In this document: piece by piece, positions 17,428-25,772 of the stretch
Layout of the letters: every line of letters begins with the position of its first letter
Numbering within the stretch: the first letter of the stretch is position 1
Assembly: GCF_900109945.1 (NCBI RefSeq)
Contig: NZ_FOBX01000010.1
Location: forward strand, 186,001 to 250,000
Length of the DNA stretch: 64,000 nucleotides
DNA from: Bradyrhizobium sp. OK095
Lineage (GTDB): Bacteria; Pseudomonadota; Alphaproteobacteria; Rhizobiales; Xanthobacteraceae
Direction: 5' to 3'
Made by a program: the position numbers and the translations under genes
The notes under the pieces: generated by a model
Databases searched by the model: none
The model's input: only the letters and a program-made list of their open reading frames with translations
What the model was told of the DNA's origin: nothing

Positions 17428-17512
17428 TGGTGCGCTCGGAGGGACTCGAACCCCCACGATTTTACTCACTGCCACCTCAAGGCAGCGCGTCTACCAATTC
17501 CGCCACGAGCGC
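17428..17512 (-). tRNA. tRNA-Leu (anticodon GAG)
   Basis: 85 bases with a 7-bp acceptor stem (GCGCTCG/CGAGCGC), discriminator A and an encoded CCA (complement of 17428-17430). The anticodon stem-loop CTGCC-TTGAGGT-GGCAG places GAG at the complement of 17476-17478, reading CUC leucine codons. A long variable arm (class II, as expected for Leu) and the T loop GGTTCGAGTCC are present. Confidence 0.95.
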
Positions 17513-17683
17513 TTTGGGGATGCCGGCCTGGGGCTTGAGGCCCGCCGGATCAACGGCGTCGATCTAACAAATCCATCAGAGGGGTACAAGCCTGCAAAAG
17601 CCCCCAATTCCACAAGCTTGGCAAGAAAATTGGCCCCCTGCCCGGATCGGCCCTATCGCGTGCCCGGGGCGCTACTGCTGCCG

Positions 17684-17926
17684 CTACCGCGTCCCCTGCG
17701 TGCGCGGCAGCATCTGCTTGACCTCGACGGCGATTCGGTTGCGGTCCACCAGCACGACGCCGGAGGCGACCGGCAGATTGTTGGCGAGAACCTTGACCTC
17801 GTCGGCCTCGGTTGCGTCCAGCTCGATGATGGCGCCGCGGGAAAGACGTAATACTTGATGGATCGGCATGGTGGTCGTTCCGAGGACAACCATGAGATCC
17901 ACGGTGACTTTATCGAGAGTGGGCAC
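17684..17926 (-). CDS. fliN: FliN/SpoA-domain flagellar motor switch protein (orphan)
   Basis: 80 residues forming a single SpoA (surface presentation of antigens) domain: VTVDLMVVLGTTTMPIHQVLRLSRGA, then IIELDATEADEVKVLANNLPVASGVVLVDRNRIAVEV. This is the C-terminal, ring-forming part of FliN, a component of the flagellar C-ring controlling rotation direction and export. It is shorter than enterobacterial FliN (~137 aa) and lacks the variable N-terminus. No other flagellar gene adjoins. Confidence 0.85.
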   Translation of the reverse strand: MPTLDKVTVDLMVVLGTTTMPIHQVLRLSRGAIIELDATEADEVKVLANNLPVASGVVLVDRNRIAVEVKQMLPRTQGTR

Positions 17927-18006
17927 TGTCAGGACCGCCGCAACTAGGGACTAGGACCAGGGACTAAAATTTGCGCCTCCGATCATCACCACGTTATGGT
18001 TAGCCA

Positions 18007-18756
18007 ATGGTTAATTCGCCCCAAAACCCCCGCCAAAACAAGCGTCAAGAGCTCGATTTGACGTCGTTTTCCGCCTCAGGCGGCGAACCTGTCGAATGGC
18101 GAATCTCGGATGCCCCCGTACCCTATCCGGAGGCCGTAGCGGCCATGGAGGCACGAGTCGCAGAGATCGCGGCGGGCCACGCGCCGGAGCTGGTCTGGCT
18201 GCTCGAACACCCTCCGCTCTACACCTCCGGCACCTCCGGCAAGGAAAGCGATCTGCTCGATCCCCAATTCCCGACGTTTGCCACCGGGCGCGGCGGGCAG
18301 CTGACCTATCACGGGCCCGGCCAGCGGGTGGCCTACATCATGCTCGACCTCAAGCGCCGCCGGCCGGACGTGCGGGCCTATGTCGCGAGCCTGGAGGAGC
18401 TGATCCTGAAGACGCTCGCCGCCTTCAACGTCCGCGGCGAGCGGCGCGAGGACCGGGTCGGCGTCTGGGTGAAGCGGCCCGACAAGGGGCCCGAGCGCGA
18501 GGACAAGATCGCGGCGATCGGCGTCCGGCTGAAGCGCTGGGTCTCGTTCCACGGCATCGCCATCAATGTCGAGCCGGAGCTTGCGCATTTCGCCGGCATC
18601 GTGCCCTGCGGCGTCGCCGATCCCCGCTACGGCGTCACCTCGCTGGTCGATCTCGGCCAGCTCGTGACCATGGCCGACGTCGACATCGCACTGCGCCAGG
18701 CGTTTGAGGAGCTGTTCGGGCCGACACGCGCGCTGCTGCCGGAAGTGGCCGTCTAG
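18007..18756 (+). CDS. lipB: Lipoyl(octanoyl) transferase LipB
   Basis: 249 residues. The signature GRGGQLTYHGPGQ is present, then the acyl-acceptor site with Cys in AGIVPCGVADPRYGVTSL and the conserved Lys in AAIGVRLKRWVSFHG. LipB moves octanoate from acyl-carrier protein to E2 and GcvH domains for lipoate synthesis in the cytoplasm. The first ~35 residues are a variable extension. Divergent from fliN with an 80-base spacer. Confidence 0.95.
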   Translation: MVNSPQNPRQNKRQELDLTSFSASGGEPVEWRISDAPVPYPEAVAAMEARVAEIAAGHAPELVWLLEHPPLYTSGTSGKESDLLDPQFPTFATGRGGQLTYHGPGQRVAYIMLDLKRRRPDVRAYVASLEELILKTLAAFNVRGERREDRVGVWVKRPDKGPEREDKIAAIGVRLKRWVSFHGIAINVEPELAHFAGIVPCGVADPRYGVTSLVDLGQLVTMADVDIALRQAFEELFGPTRALLPEVAV

Positions 18757-18955
18757 AATTTTTCTGTTCGAGCCCGACCGCGTGTGCTCTCCGCTCGCCA
18801 GGGAATCAGCTACGCTTGCTTCAGGTGCCGCCCACGCCTCCCCCCTCCGCCGGGAAAGTACAGATCATACCGGGCGACTACACCATCGGACCGACTGTTC
18901 GAGCGCCAGGCATAAGGAGGGATTGCGTTTCAGCTCGCAATGGGAGGTTCTCTTG

Positions 18956-19669
18956 ATGAAGCTGTCTGCACCCATCTATCATCTGAAGCGAAAAGCAAAA
19001 CGCCTGTCGCGCGAGGAAGGCATTCCGCTGCACGACGCGCTCGACCGCATCGCCACGGCGGAAGGATTTTCCGCCTGGAGCATGCTCGCAGCGAAGGCCG
19101 CCGCAATGACGCCGGCCAACAAACTGTTCCCACAATTCCAGCCGGGTGATCTCGTGCTGGTCGGGGCGCGCCCCGGCCAGGGCAAGACGCTGATGAGCCT
19201 CGAACTTGCCGTGGAGGCCATGAAGTCGGGCCATCGCGCCGCGTTTTTCTCGCTCGAATACACCGAGAAAGACGTTCTGGATCGCCTCCGCGCGATCGGC
19301 GTAGACCCCGTGCAGTTCGACAAGCTGTTCGAGGTCGATTGCTCCGACGCCATCAGCGCTGATTACATCGTCAAGCAGATGGCCGTTTCTCCCCGCGGCA
19401 CGGTCGTGGTGATCGACTATCTGCAACTGCTCGACCAGAGGCGGGAAAACCCTGATCTGACCGTTCAGGTGCATGCGCTGAAATCATTCGCGCGCGACAA
19501 GGGGCTGATCGTCGTCTTCATCTCGCAGATCGACCGGTCCTATGATCCCTCGATAAAACCCTGCCCTGATCTCAGCGATGTCAGGCTGCCGAACCCGCTG
19601 GATCTAAAACTGTTCGACAAGACGTGCTTCCTGAACAATTCCGAGGTTCAGTTCCGCGCGGCAAGCTGA
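18956..19669 (+). CDS. Stand-alone DnaB-like RecA-fold ATPase
   Basis: 237 residues from the ATG at 18956, preceded by GGGAGG. Residues 1-50 carry a short helical module (GIPLHDALDRIATAEGFSAWSML) of the AL-x2-IA-x3-GF-x2-W-x2-L type found at the start of several unrelated proteins. The rest is a DnaB C-terminal-type ATPase: Walker A GARPGQGKT (70-78), catalytic Glu101 in FSLEY, Walker B VVVIDYLQLL (Asp154), sensor FISQ (Gln191) and DLSDVRLP. It lacks the DnaB N-terminal domain and is half helicase length, so a replicative role is unlikely. Target unknown. Confidence 0.8.
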   Translation: MKLSAPIYHLKRKAKRLSREEGIPLHDALDRIATAEGFSAWSMLAAKAAAMTPANKLFPQFQPGDLVLVGARPGQGKTLMSLELAVEAMKSGHRAAFFSLEYTEKDVLDRLRAIGVDPVQFDKLFEVDCSDAISADYIVKQMAVSPRGTVVVIDYLQLLDQRRENPDLTVQVHALKSFARDKGLIVVFISQIDRSYDPSIKPCPDLSDVRLPNPLDLKLFDKTCFLNNSEVQFRAAS

Positions 19670-19676
19670 CGATCAG

Positions 19677-19704
19677 GCCGCGGGCGAGACGGCTCACCCG
19701 CGGC
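19677..19704. terminator. GC-rich hairpin between convergent genes
   Basis: GCCGCGGG and CCCGCGGC form an 8-bp stem around a 12-base loop, placed between the stops of the DnaB-like gene and the tautomerase gene. There is no T-run, so it is a candidate bidirectional terminator only. Confidence 0.45.
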
Positions 19705-19712
19705 TTGCCGCC

Positions 19713-20135
19713 TTACGCCGCCTGCAACGACACTTCGAGCTTGCCGGCGATGTAGCGCCGCTCCTGGGTCAGTCCGCCAAAGCCGTAGGCGTCGCCCTTG
19801 ACCTCGTCGACATGCAGATAGGTCTCGGGATGCAGCGGTCCCAAAATCTCGGCCATGCGCTTGAACATCGCGGCGAGATAGGTCGCCTTCTCATCCTTGG
19901 TGTTGGTGCCTTCGGTGACGTGGATGTCGATCCAGTAACTGGCGAGCTTCTGCTCGGCGAGCGACTTGCCACCGGCGAACCAGTCGGCGGCCTCCACCGA
20001 CTTCACGATGATGGCGGTGACCTCAGGATCCTTGTGCAGGATTTTTGCGGTGAGCTCGGACACGGCGTTCGCGATGTCGGCCTTCAGGGACGGCGATTGA
20101 CGGGAAGAGGTGTAGGACACGGTGATCAGGGGCAT
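19713..20135 (-). CDS. Tautomerase superfamily protein (4-oxalocrotonate tautomerase-like)
   Basis: 140 residues. After Met removal, Pro1 (MPLITVSYTSS) would be the catalytic base typical of the superfamily. It is about twice the length of 4-OT, with TKDEKATYLAAMFKRMAEILG in the second half, suggesting a fused or long tautomerase subunit. GGGAGAACCACC precedes the ATG. It would enolise or isomerise a small keto acid. Divergent from a LysR gene that probably controls it. Confidence 0.85.
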   Translation of the reverse strand: MPLITVSYTSSRQSPSLKADIANAVSELTAKILHKDPEVTAIIVKSVEAADWFAGGKSLAEQKLASYWIDIHVTEGTNTKDEKATYLAAMFKRMAEILGPLHPETYLHVDEVKGDAYGFGGLTQERRYIAGKLEVSLQAA

Positions 20136-20207
20136 GGTGGTTCTCCCAAAAATGTCGCGCGGGGTTCGTGCGGCGTTGGTGAGAAGCTAGACCTTCCCTT
20201 GTCATTT

Positions 20208-20232
20208 TGGTATCTTATCTATGTTGATACCA
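20208..20232. promoter_or_regulatory. LysR-type operator between tautomerase and LysR genes
   Basis: TGGTATC and GATACCA are perfect inverted arms with an 11-base spacer, giving the TATC-N11-GATA form (T-N11-A) expected of LysR boxes. A second inverted pair, CTTATC (20214-20219) and GATAAG (20235-20240), interlocks with it, as in two-site LysR promoters. Confidence 0.6.
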
Positions 20233-20248
20233 GTGATAAGAATTCGTA

Positions 20249-21103
20249 ATGACAGCCACCCTCGACATCGCCACCATCAAGGCCTTCCTGCTAGTCGCCG
20301 ACCTCCAGAGCTTTACGCGTGCTGCCGAGGCGCTCGGCACGACGCAGGCTGCTGTCAGCCTCAAGCTGCAACGGCTGGAGACTTTGCTTGGAAAACGTCT
20401 CGTCGAGCGCTCGCCGCGTGCGGTCCGGCTCACCGCCGACGGCGCCAGCTTCCTCGATCGCGCCCGCGCGCTGATCGCCGCGCATGATCGCGCACTCTCG
20501 GGCGAGGCACCGGCCGCGCAATCGCTCTCGCTCGGAATCTCCGATCATGCGGCGGGCCCTGAGCTGGTGCCGCTGCTCGAACGGCTGCACGCGATGTCGG
20601 CGAACCTCACGCTGGCCGTCACCATCGGCTTTTCGCGCGAGATGCAGGACGCCTATGATGCCGGCCAGCTGGACGCCGTGATCGTCCGCCAGGAAGGCAG
20701 CCGGCGCGGCGGCGAGAAGCTCACCGAAGACGAATTCGGCTGGTTCGCGTCACGACGCTTCGCCCTGCCGAAGGGCGAGCCGCTGCCGCTCGCGACGCTC
20801 GCCCCGCCCTGCGGCGTCCGCGCCATTGCCGTGCGCGCGCTCGACAAGGCCGGGCTCGCCTGGCGTGAACGCTTTGTCGGCGGCGGCGTCACGGCAGTGG
20901 TCGCAGCAGCGCTTGCCGGACTCGCGATCGCGCCGCTCGCCCGGCGGATCGCACCTCCGGGCCTGGTCGATATCGGGCCAACGCACAAGCTGCCAAAACT
21001 CGGCAGCTCGAAGGTGATGCTGCATTCGAAGGTCAGCGACCCCGCGAAACTGGCGGCGCTGCGCGTGGTGGCGGCGACGTTCCGAAGTGTAGCCGCCACC
21101 TGA
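20249..21103 (+). CDS. LysR family transcriptional regulator
   Basis: 284 residues. The N-terminal winged helix-turn-helix (about 5-65: TIKAFLLVADLQSFTRAAEALGTTQAAVSLKLQRLE) is followed by a periplasmic-binding-like effector domain. It is divergent from the tautomerase gene, with an interlocked inverted repeat in the 113-base spacer, so activation of that gene and autorepression are likely. The effector is unknown. The last ORF bases nearly abut the convergent SDR gene. Confidence 0.92.
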   Translation: MTATLDIATIKAFLLVADLQSFTRAAEALGTTQAAVSLKLQRLETLLGKRLVERSPRAVRLTADGASFLDRARALIAAHDRALSGEAPAAQSLSLGISDHAAGPELVPLLERLHAMSANLTLAVTIGFSREMQDAYDAGQLDAVIVRQEGSRRGGEKLTEDEFGWFASRRFALPKGEPLPLATLAPPCGVRAIAVRALDKAGLAWRERFVGGGVTAVVAAALAGLAIAPLARRIAPPGLVDIGPTHKLPKLGSSKVMLHSKVSDPAKLAALRVVAATFRSVAAT

Positions 21104-21106
21104 CTC

Positions 21107-22543
21107 TCACAAAATTGCCTCAAACGCACTGCGCAGCGTCTCGTGCCGGAACACAAAACCGCGGCTCAGCGCCTTGTTCGGCAGCACGCGCTGGCCGCCC
21201 AGCAACAGCTCGTCGGCAAAGCCGCCACCGATCCGGCGCAGCAAGCCGCCGGGAATGCGAAACACGGCGGGCCGGTGCAGACGGCGCCCGAGCTCCTCGG
21301 TGAACTTTGCATTGGTGACGGGGATCGGCGCGGTGGCGTTGACGGGGCCTGCGAGATCGGGCGTCGCCATCACATAGGCGATCAGCCGGATCAGATCATC
21401 GCGCTCGATCCAGGACATCCACTGCCGCCCGGTGCCGAGCGGGCCGCCGAGCCCGAACTCGAACGGCGTCAGCATGCGCGTGACGAAGCCTCCTTCCGTG
21501 CCGAGCACGAGGCCGATGCGTAAATTGACCACGCGGACGCCAAGCTCCCCTGCCGGCCGCGCCGCCTTCTCCCAGGCCGCGCACAGCTCGTGGCTGAAGC
21601 AGGCGTGGGATTTCGCCGACTCCGTCAGCACCTGGTCGGCCCACAGGCCATACCAGCCGATCGCGGAGCCGCTGACGAGCACCTCGGGCTTGTGGTCGAG
21701 CCGCGCAATCAGCTTCACGACCTCGCCGGTCATGTCGACGCGGGAGCTGATGATCTTCGCGCGCTTCGCTTCGGTCCACAGGCCGTTGCCGATCGGCTCG
21801 CCCGCGAGATTGACGATGGCGTCGATTGGCGTGTCCGCGGCGAGCTGATCGAGGCTGGTGATCAGCGTCACCGGCGGCGGCAGCATCTCGGCCTTCGCGG
21901 GGTTACGGATCAGCGCAATGACGTTGTGCCCGGCGCCACCGAGGCTCGCCGCAAGGCGGCTGCCGATGAAGCCGGTGGCACCGGTGATCAGCACAGTCTT
22001 GCGACCGGGGATCTTTTCAACAAGTCCGGGTGCGGGAACGCTCTTCATGCGTCCCAGCCGGCGCACCGCGGCAAAGTCCCTGATGCCGCAGAGCGCAGCG
22101 CCGACCGCGCAGGCGCTCGCAGCGATGCTGAGCAGGCCCTGATAGAGGACCGTCACGCCAAAGGGCTGCACCGCCCACTCGATCAGCACGGGCAGCAGCA
22201 GCACCAGGATGGCACCGTAATTGATCGCGAGCAGCGTGTGATTGATGCGCTCGCTCGGCGGCAGTTTCCGGCTCAGATCCTCCTCGACAAAATCCATCAG
22301 CGTGATGATGATCTCGGCGACCAGCACTGCGACGACCAAGAGCGCCAGCACACCGTAGACCTCGAGCCAGCCGAGCAGCAGGAACAACAGCGCATAGAGC
22401 ATGTTGCGGATGCCGTGCAGCTTCAGCTCGAAACGCTGCGACGGACGCCAGGCCAGGCGCTCGGTGAATTCGTGGTGATAGAAGGTGTCGAACACGCCCA
22501 TCACGATCTGGATGGCGATGAGCGTCCACAACAGCGGTGTCAT
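21107..22543 (-). CDS. TIGR01777-family NAD(P)-dependent epimerase fused to an N-terminal membrane domain
   Basis: 478 residues. The first ~160 form about four membrane helices (MTPLLWTLIAIQIVMGVFDT, YALLFLLLGWLEVYGVLALL and two later ones). The remainder is a SulA/YfcH-like extended SDR (ITGATGFIGSRLA Rossmann motif, VNLAGEPIG, SGSAIGWYG, then the TIGR01777 C-terminal block ending GFVFRHETLRSAFEAIL). The ATG overlaps the DUF4166 stop as ATGA, showing translational coupling. The fused architecture suggests a membrane-bound lipid or quinone substrate; inference only. Confidence 0.87.
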   Translation of the reverse strand: MTPLLWTLIAIQIVMGVFDTFYHHEFTERLAWRPSQRFELKLHGIRNMLYALLFLLLGWLEVYGVLALLVVAVLVAEIIITLMDFVEEDLSRKLPPSERINHTLLAINYGAILVLLLPVLIEWAVQPFGVTVLYQGLLSIAASACAVGAALCGIRDFAAVRRLGRMKSVPAPGLVEKIPGRKTVLITGATGFIGSRLAASLGGAGHNVIALIRNPAKAEMLPPPVTLITSLDQLAADTPIDAIVNLAGEPIGNGLWTEAKRAKIISSRVDMTGEVVKLIARLDHKPEVLVSGSAIGWYGLWADQVLTESAKSHACFSHELCAAWEKAARPAGELGVRVVNLRIGLVLGTEGGFVTRMLTPFEFGLGGPLGTGRQWMSWIERDDLIRLIAYVMATPDLAGPVNATAPIPVTNAKFTEELGRRLHRPAVFRIPGGLLRRIGGGFADELLLGGQRVLPNKALSRGFVFRHETLRSAFEAIL

Positions 22544-23205
22544 GACACGGCCTCCCTGAACATGGCGGACTGGTGGATCAGCGCGCCGTAACGCGGATGA
22601 ATGACATCGAGGGTGAAGCGGAACGCGCCCTCGCCGAGATCGGAATGCGTCACCGTGAGATCGCCCGGCGTGAGCCATTGCGGCAGCGGGATCCAGAGGC
22701 GTCCGAGCTGCAACCCATAACCGGCGCTGCGGAAGGTCAGAGTCTCGCCCTCGACCGCGATGCGCAGCGCCATCGAGACGCCGAAGCCGACATATTCCTC
22801 GAGCCCGGTCGGCCCGGCAAAACGCTTGGCAGAATGAATCACCTGCGGAAAGCCGCGCTTGCGCGCGCAGATGCGGGTCCAGGTCTGCCCGCCGGTCGCG
22901 CCGTCCTCGGTAACAGTCACGATCATGGGCACGCCGGTGTCGCGGCCGGTCGGCAGCGGTCCGCCGATCAGGCGCGCGGCTTGTGCGAACCACCAGCCGA
23001 TGTCGCTGAAAGCGACCTCGTCGACCACGCCGACATAGACGACGCTGTCACCGTCGGCGACGCGCTTTGAAAAGCGCCGCCAGGTCGCGAGCGGCAGGCG
23101 GCCCCAATCCTCGTCCGACAGCAGTGAGCGGAAGCGACGGTCGTCGAGCAGTTTGATGTGAGCGGAGGGAGTTGCGCTTGAGCCCGATAATCTCGCCGAC
23201 GTCAT
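22540..23205 (-). CDS. DUF4166 domain-containing protein
   Basis: 221 residues. WGRLPLATWRRFSKRV near the N-terminus and VGGVSMAL-like, GLQLGRLWIPLPQWL and HPRYGALIHQ blocks fit DUF4166, a family of unknown function usually next to SDR or saccharopine-dehydrogenase-like genes. No signal peptide. It is the middle gene of a three-gene operon (regulator, DUF4166, membrane-SDR), 16 bases after the regulator and overlapping the SDR by 4. Confidence 0.82.
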   Translation of the reverse strand: MTSARLSGSSATPSAHIKLLDDRRFRSLLSDEDWGRLPLATWRRFSKRVADGDSVVYVGVVDEVAFSDIGWWFAQAARLIGGPLPTGRDTGVPMIVTVTEDGATGGQTWTRICARKRGFPQVIHSAKRFAGPTGLEEYVGFGVSMALRIAVEGETLTFRSAGYGLQLGRLWIPLPQWLTPGDLTVTHSDLGEGAFRFTLDVIHPRYGALIHQSAMFREAVS

Positions 23206-23221
23206 CACACCCTCCTCGACA

Positions 23222-23779
23222 CTATTTGGCCTTGCCCAGGGGCAGCAAATTGGCGATCTTTTCGCCAAGCCGCATCAAGGCGACCAGCCGCGTCCGCGGC
23301 ACCTTCAGCATCTGCACGAACCAGTGGTCGGCGAGCTCGGTGAAGGCGAGCATCTCCTTCAGCCGTTTCGCTGCGACCGGATTGATGGTGGGATCGTCGG
23401 CGGCATCGGACACACAGGCCCTGAGCGCCGCGATCGCCGGATCGAGCTCCCGCTCCTTGCGCCGCGCCGCGATGCGTGCCGCAACCTCCCAGATATCGGT
23501 CTCGGCCTCGTAATGGTCGCGGCGGTCGCCGAGGATCGGCACCCGCCGGATCAGGTTCCAGGCCAGAAGCTCCTTGAGCGAGTTGGAGACGTTGGAGCGC
23601 GCCATGCCGAGCGTGTCGGCGATGTCCTCGGCCGTCATCGGCGCCTCGGCCAGATAAAGCAGCCCGTGGATCTGGCTGACCGAGCGATTGACGCCCCACT
23701 GATCCCCCATGTCGCCCCAATGCAGGATGAAGCGCTCGACGGCGGCGGGCAGTTTCTTCTTTCCGGTTATTTCTGTCAT
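23222..23779 (-). CDS. GbsR/MarR family transcriptional regulator
   Basis: 185 residues. The winged helix-turn-helix (about 40-95: SQIHGLLYLAEAPMTAEDIADTLGMARSNVSNSLKELLAWNLI, then the GDRRDHYEA wing) is the GbsR/OpcR subtype of MarR. It heads the DUF4166/SDR operon and its own start codon lies in a perfect 22-bp palindrome, so it very likely represses the operon. The effector is unknown. Confidence 0.9.
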   Translation of the reverse strand: MTEITGKKKLPAAVERFILHWGDMGDQWGVNRSVSQIHGLLYLAEAPMTAEDIADTLGMARSNVSNSLKELLAWNLIRRVPILGDRRDHYEAETDIWEVAARIAARRKERELDPAIAALRACVSDAADDPTINPVAAKRLKEMLAFTELADHWFVQMLKVPRTRLVALMRLGEKIANLLPLGKAK

Positions 23780-23789
23780 GACAGAAATA
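23768..23789. promoter_or_regulatory. 22-bp perfect palindrome over the GbsR-type start codon
   Basis: TATTTCTGTCA followed directly by its complement TGACAGAAATA; the ATG of the regulator (complement of 23777-23779) is at its centre. A further half-site TCTGACAG follows at 23790-23797. Its position would block both transcription and ribosome loading, fitting negative autoregulation. Confidence 0.7.
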
Positions 23790-23933
23790 TCTGACAGGCG
23801 CGATTGCGTGTCAAGTGCTTCGGCCCGGCTTGCCTTGCTGTATACCGTCGAGCTGTTTTGCCTAAGAATCCTTCAGGCGGCGGGAACCAAACGGACCTTC
23901 AAGCGTTTGCCCCGGTCGAGGCGGGGTGCCGGA

Positions 23934-25454
23934 ATGATTAAAAAGTCCAGTCAACAGAGAGACTTGTTCGAAAGCGAGCGCAGTTTCAGGCTGTTGGTGG
24001 AAGGAGTCGCGGACTACGCGCTCTACATGCTCGACCCCACCGGGATCATCACGAGCTGGAACATCGGTGGCGAGCGCATCAAGGGCTACTCGCCGGACGA
24101 AATCCTCGGCGAGCATTTCTCCCGCTTCTACACCGAGACCGACCGCGCCAACGGCAAGCCGGCCCGTGCGCTCGGCATCGCGCGCGACCAAGGCCGCTAC
24201 GAAGAGGAAGGCTGGCGCGTCCGCAAGGACGGCACGTTCTTTTGGGCCAGCGTCATCATCGACCCGATTTACGAGGACGGCGGGCTTGTTGGCTTTGCAA
24301 AAATCACGCGCGACATCACCGAGCGGCGCAATGCGCAGCTCAAGCTCGAGGTGATGCAGACGCAGCTTGCCGAGTCGCAGAAATTCGATGCGCTTGGCCA
24401 GCTGACCGGCGGCGTCGCACACGACTTCAACAACCTCCTGATGATCATCAGCGGCAGCCTTCACATCCTCAAGAAGGGCGACCCCAACGACGACAAGTTT
24501 CAGCGCGCGGTCATGGCGATCGAGACCGCCACCAAGCGCGGTGCCGCGCTGACCAGTCAGCTCCTCACCTTCGCGCGGCGACAGAGCGTCAATCCACAGG
24601 CAATCCATTTCGGCGACCGCATCGAAGCAATCCGCGAAGTCCTGCACGCCGGCGTCGGCAGCGCCGTTCGCCTCGCCTTTGACATCCAGCGCGATGTCTG
24701 GCCGGTGAAGGCTGACGTCTCCGAGTTCGAGACCGGACTATTGAATCTCGTCATCAACGCCCGCGATGCCATGCCCGACGGCGGCACAGTAACGATCGGC
24801 GCGCACAACATCGTCCTGGGCGATCCGCTCCACAGCGGCGAATTCGTCGCCATCACCGTCGCCGATACCGGACTTGGCATTCCCTCCGACGTCGTCGACA
24901 AGATCTTCGAGCCGTTCTTCACGACGAAGCCGGTTGGAAAAGGCACCGGCCTCGGCCTGTCGCAGGTGCACGGCTTCGCGCATCAGGCCGGCGGCACGGT
25001 CAAGGTCGCCAGCGAGCTCGGCAACGGCACGACCTTCACCATCCTGCTGCCGCGCGAAACCGTGACCGCGCCGAGCCAGACGCCCGAGACGGCGCCGGTT
25101 CTCGGCAGCGGCACGGTGTTGCTGGTCGAAGACAATCCCGATGTCGCAATCGTCAGCATCGGTCTGCTTGAGCAGCTCGGCTACCGCGTGCGCCGGGTCG
25201 CCGACGCCGAGTCGGCGCTGCTCGAGCTCGAGAATAACGGTGTCGACTTCGTATTCTCCGACATCGTCATGCCCGGCAAGATGGACGGGTTAGGCCTCGC
25301 CCATTACCTCCGCCAGCTCCACCCCGGACTGCCGATCCTGCTCGCCAGCGGCTACAGCGACGCCGCCGCGGGCGTGCGCGGCGATTTCCCGATCCTGCGC
25401 AAGCCGTATGAGATCCACGAGCTGAGCGAGGCGATCTCGAAACTGCCGCGGTAA
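23934..25454 (+). CDS. Hybrid PAS sensor histidine kinase with receiver domain
   Basis: 506 residues, no membrane helix, so cytoplasmic. One PAS domain (about 15-130, ending ITRDITERR) precedes a group-4 HisKA domain (H163 in GGVAHDFNNLL), HATPase (N275, DTGLGIP, KGTGLGLS) and a C-terminal receiver (D443 in FSDIVMP, K490). There is no DNA-binding output, so the phosphoryl group must pass to another protein. A frame open further upstream crosses the GbsR palindrome and is rejected. It is paralogous to the larger kinase at 30266. Confidence 0.9.
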   Translation: MIKKSSQQRDLFESERSFRLLVEGVADYALYMLDPTGIITSWNIGGERIKGYSPDEILGEHFSRFYTETDRANGKPARALGIARDQGRYEEEGWRVRKDGTFFWASVIIDPIYEDGGLVGFAKITRDITERRNAQLKLEVMQTQLAESQKFDALGQLTGGVAHDFNNLLMIISGSLHILKKGDPNDDKFQRAVMAIETATKRGAALTSQLLTFARRQSVNPQAIHFGDRIEAIREVLHAGVGSAVRLAFDIQRDVWPVKADVSEFETGLLNLVINARDAMPDGGTVTIGAHNIVLGDPLHSGEFVAITVADTGLGIPSDVVDKIFEPFFTTKPVGKGTGLGLSQVHGFAHQAGGTVKVASELGNGTTFTILLPRETVTAPSQTPETAPVLGSGTVLLVEDNPDVAIVSIGLLEQLGYRVRRVADAESALLELENNGVDFVFSDIVMPGKMDGLGLAHYLRQLHPGLPILLASGYSDAAAGVRGDFPILRKPYEIHELSEAISKLPR

Positions 25455-25472
25455 CTCTTAACCTCGCCGCAC

Positions 25473-25772
25473 CTACACCGTCGGCAACACCGAAAACGCT
25501 TCCCCTGCCCTGCGCAGGTTCAGCTCATCCGCACTCGCCGTCTCGCTGGTCACGCTGTCGACGCGCGACGACGGCGGGCCGTGGCGACACAGGGCGACCA
25601 TGTCGGCGACGTGCTTCGGCGTCCCGGCGAACAGCGCCTCGACGCTGCCATCGCGGCGGTTGCGAACCCAGCCTTCGAGGCCGCAGGTGACCGCTTGCGA
25701 CTCCACCCAGGCCCGATAGCCGACGCCCTGCACGCGCCCGCGGATCATGACCTGGAGGATCGCGCGGCTCAT
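25473..25772 (-). CDS. acyP: Acylphosphatase
   Basis: 99 residues with both signatures: GRVQGVGYRAWVESQA (phosphate-binding loop with catalytic Arg20) and GWVRNRRDGSVEALFAG (catalytic Asn38). Hydrolyses carboxyl-phosphate bonds such as acetyl or acyl phosphate in the cytoplasm. Its ATG overlaps the stop of the upstream oxaloacetate-decarboxylase-like gene (ATGA), so the two are translationally coupled. Confidence 0.95.
   Translation of the reverse strand: MSRAILQVMIRGRVQGVGYRAWVESQAVTCGLEGWVRNRRDGSVEALFAGTPKHVADMVALCRHGPPSSRVDSVTSETASADELNLRRAGEAFSVLPTV

Noticed and set aside
21107..22993. 628-residue version of the membrane SDR
   Set aside because: The upstream part overlaps DUF4166 in another frame; the ATGA-coupled start at 22543 gives a complete membrane-SDR protein.
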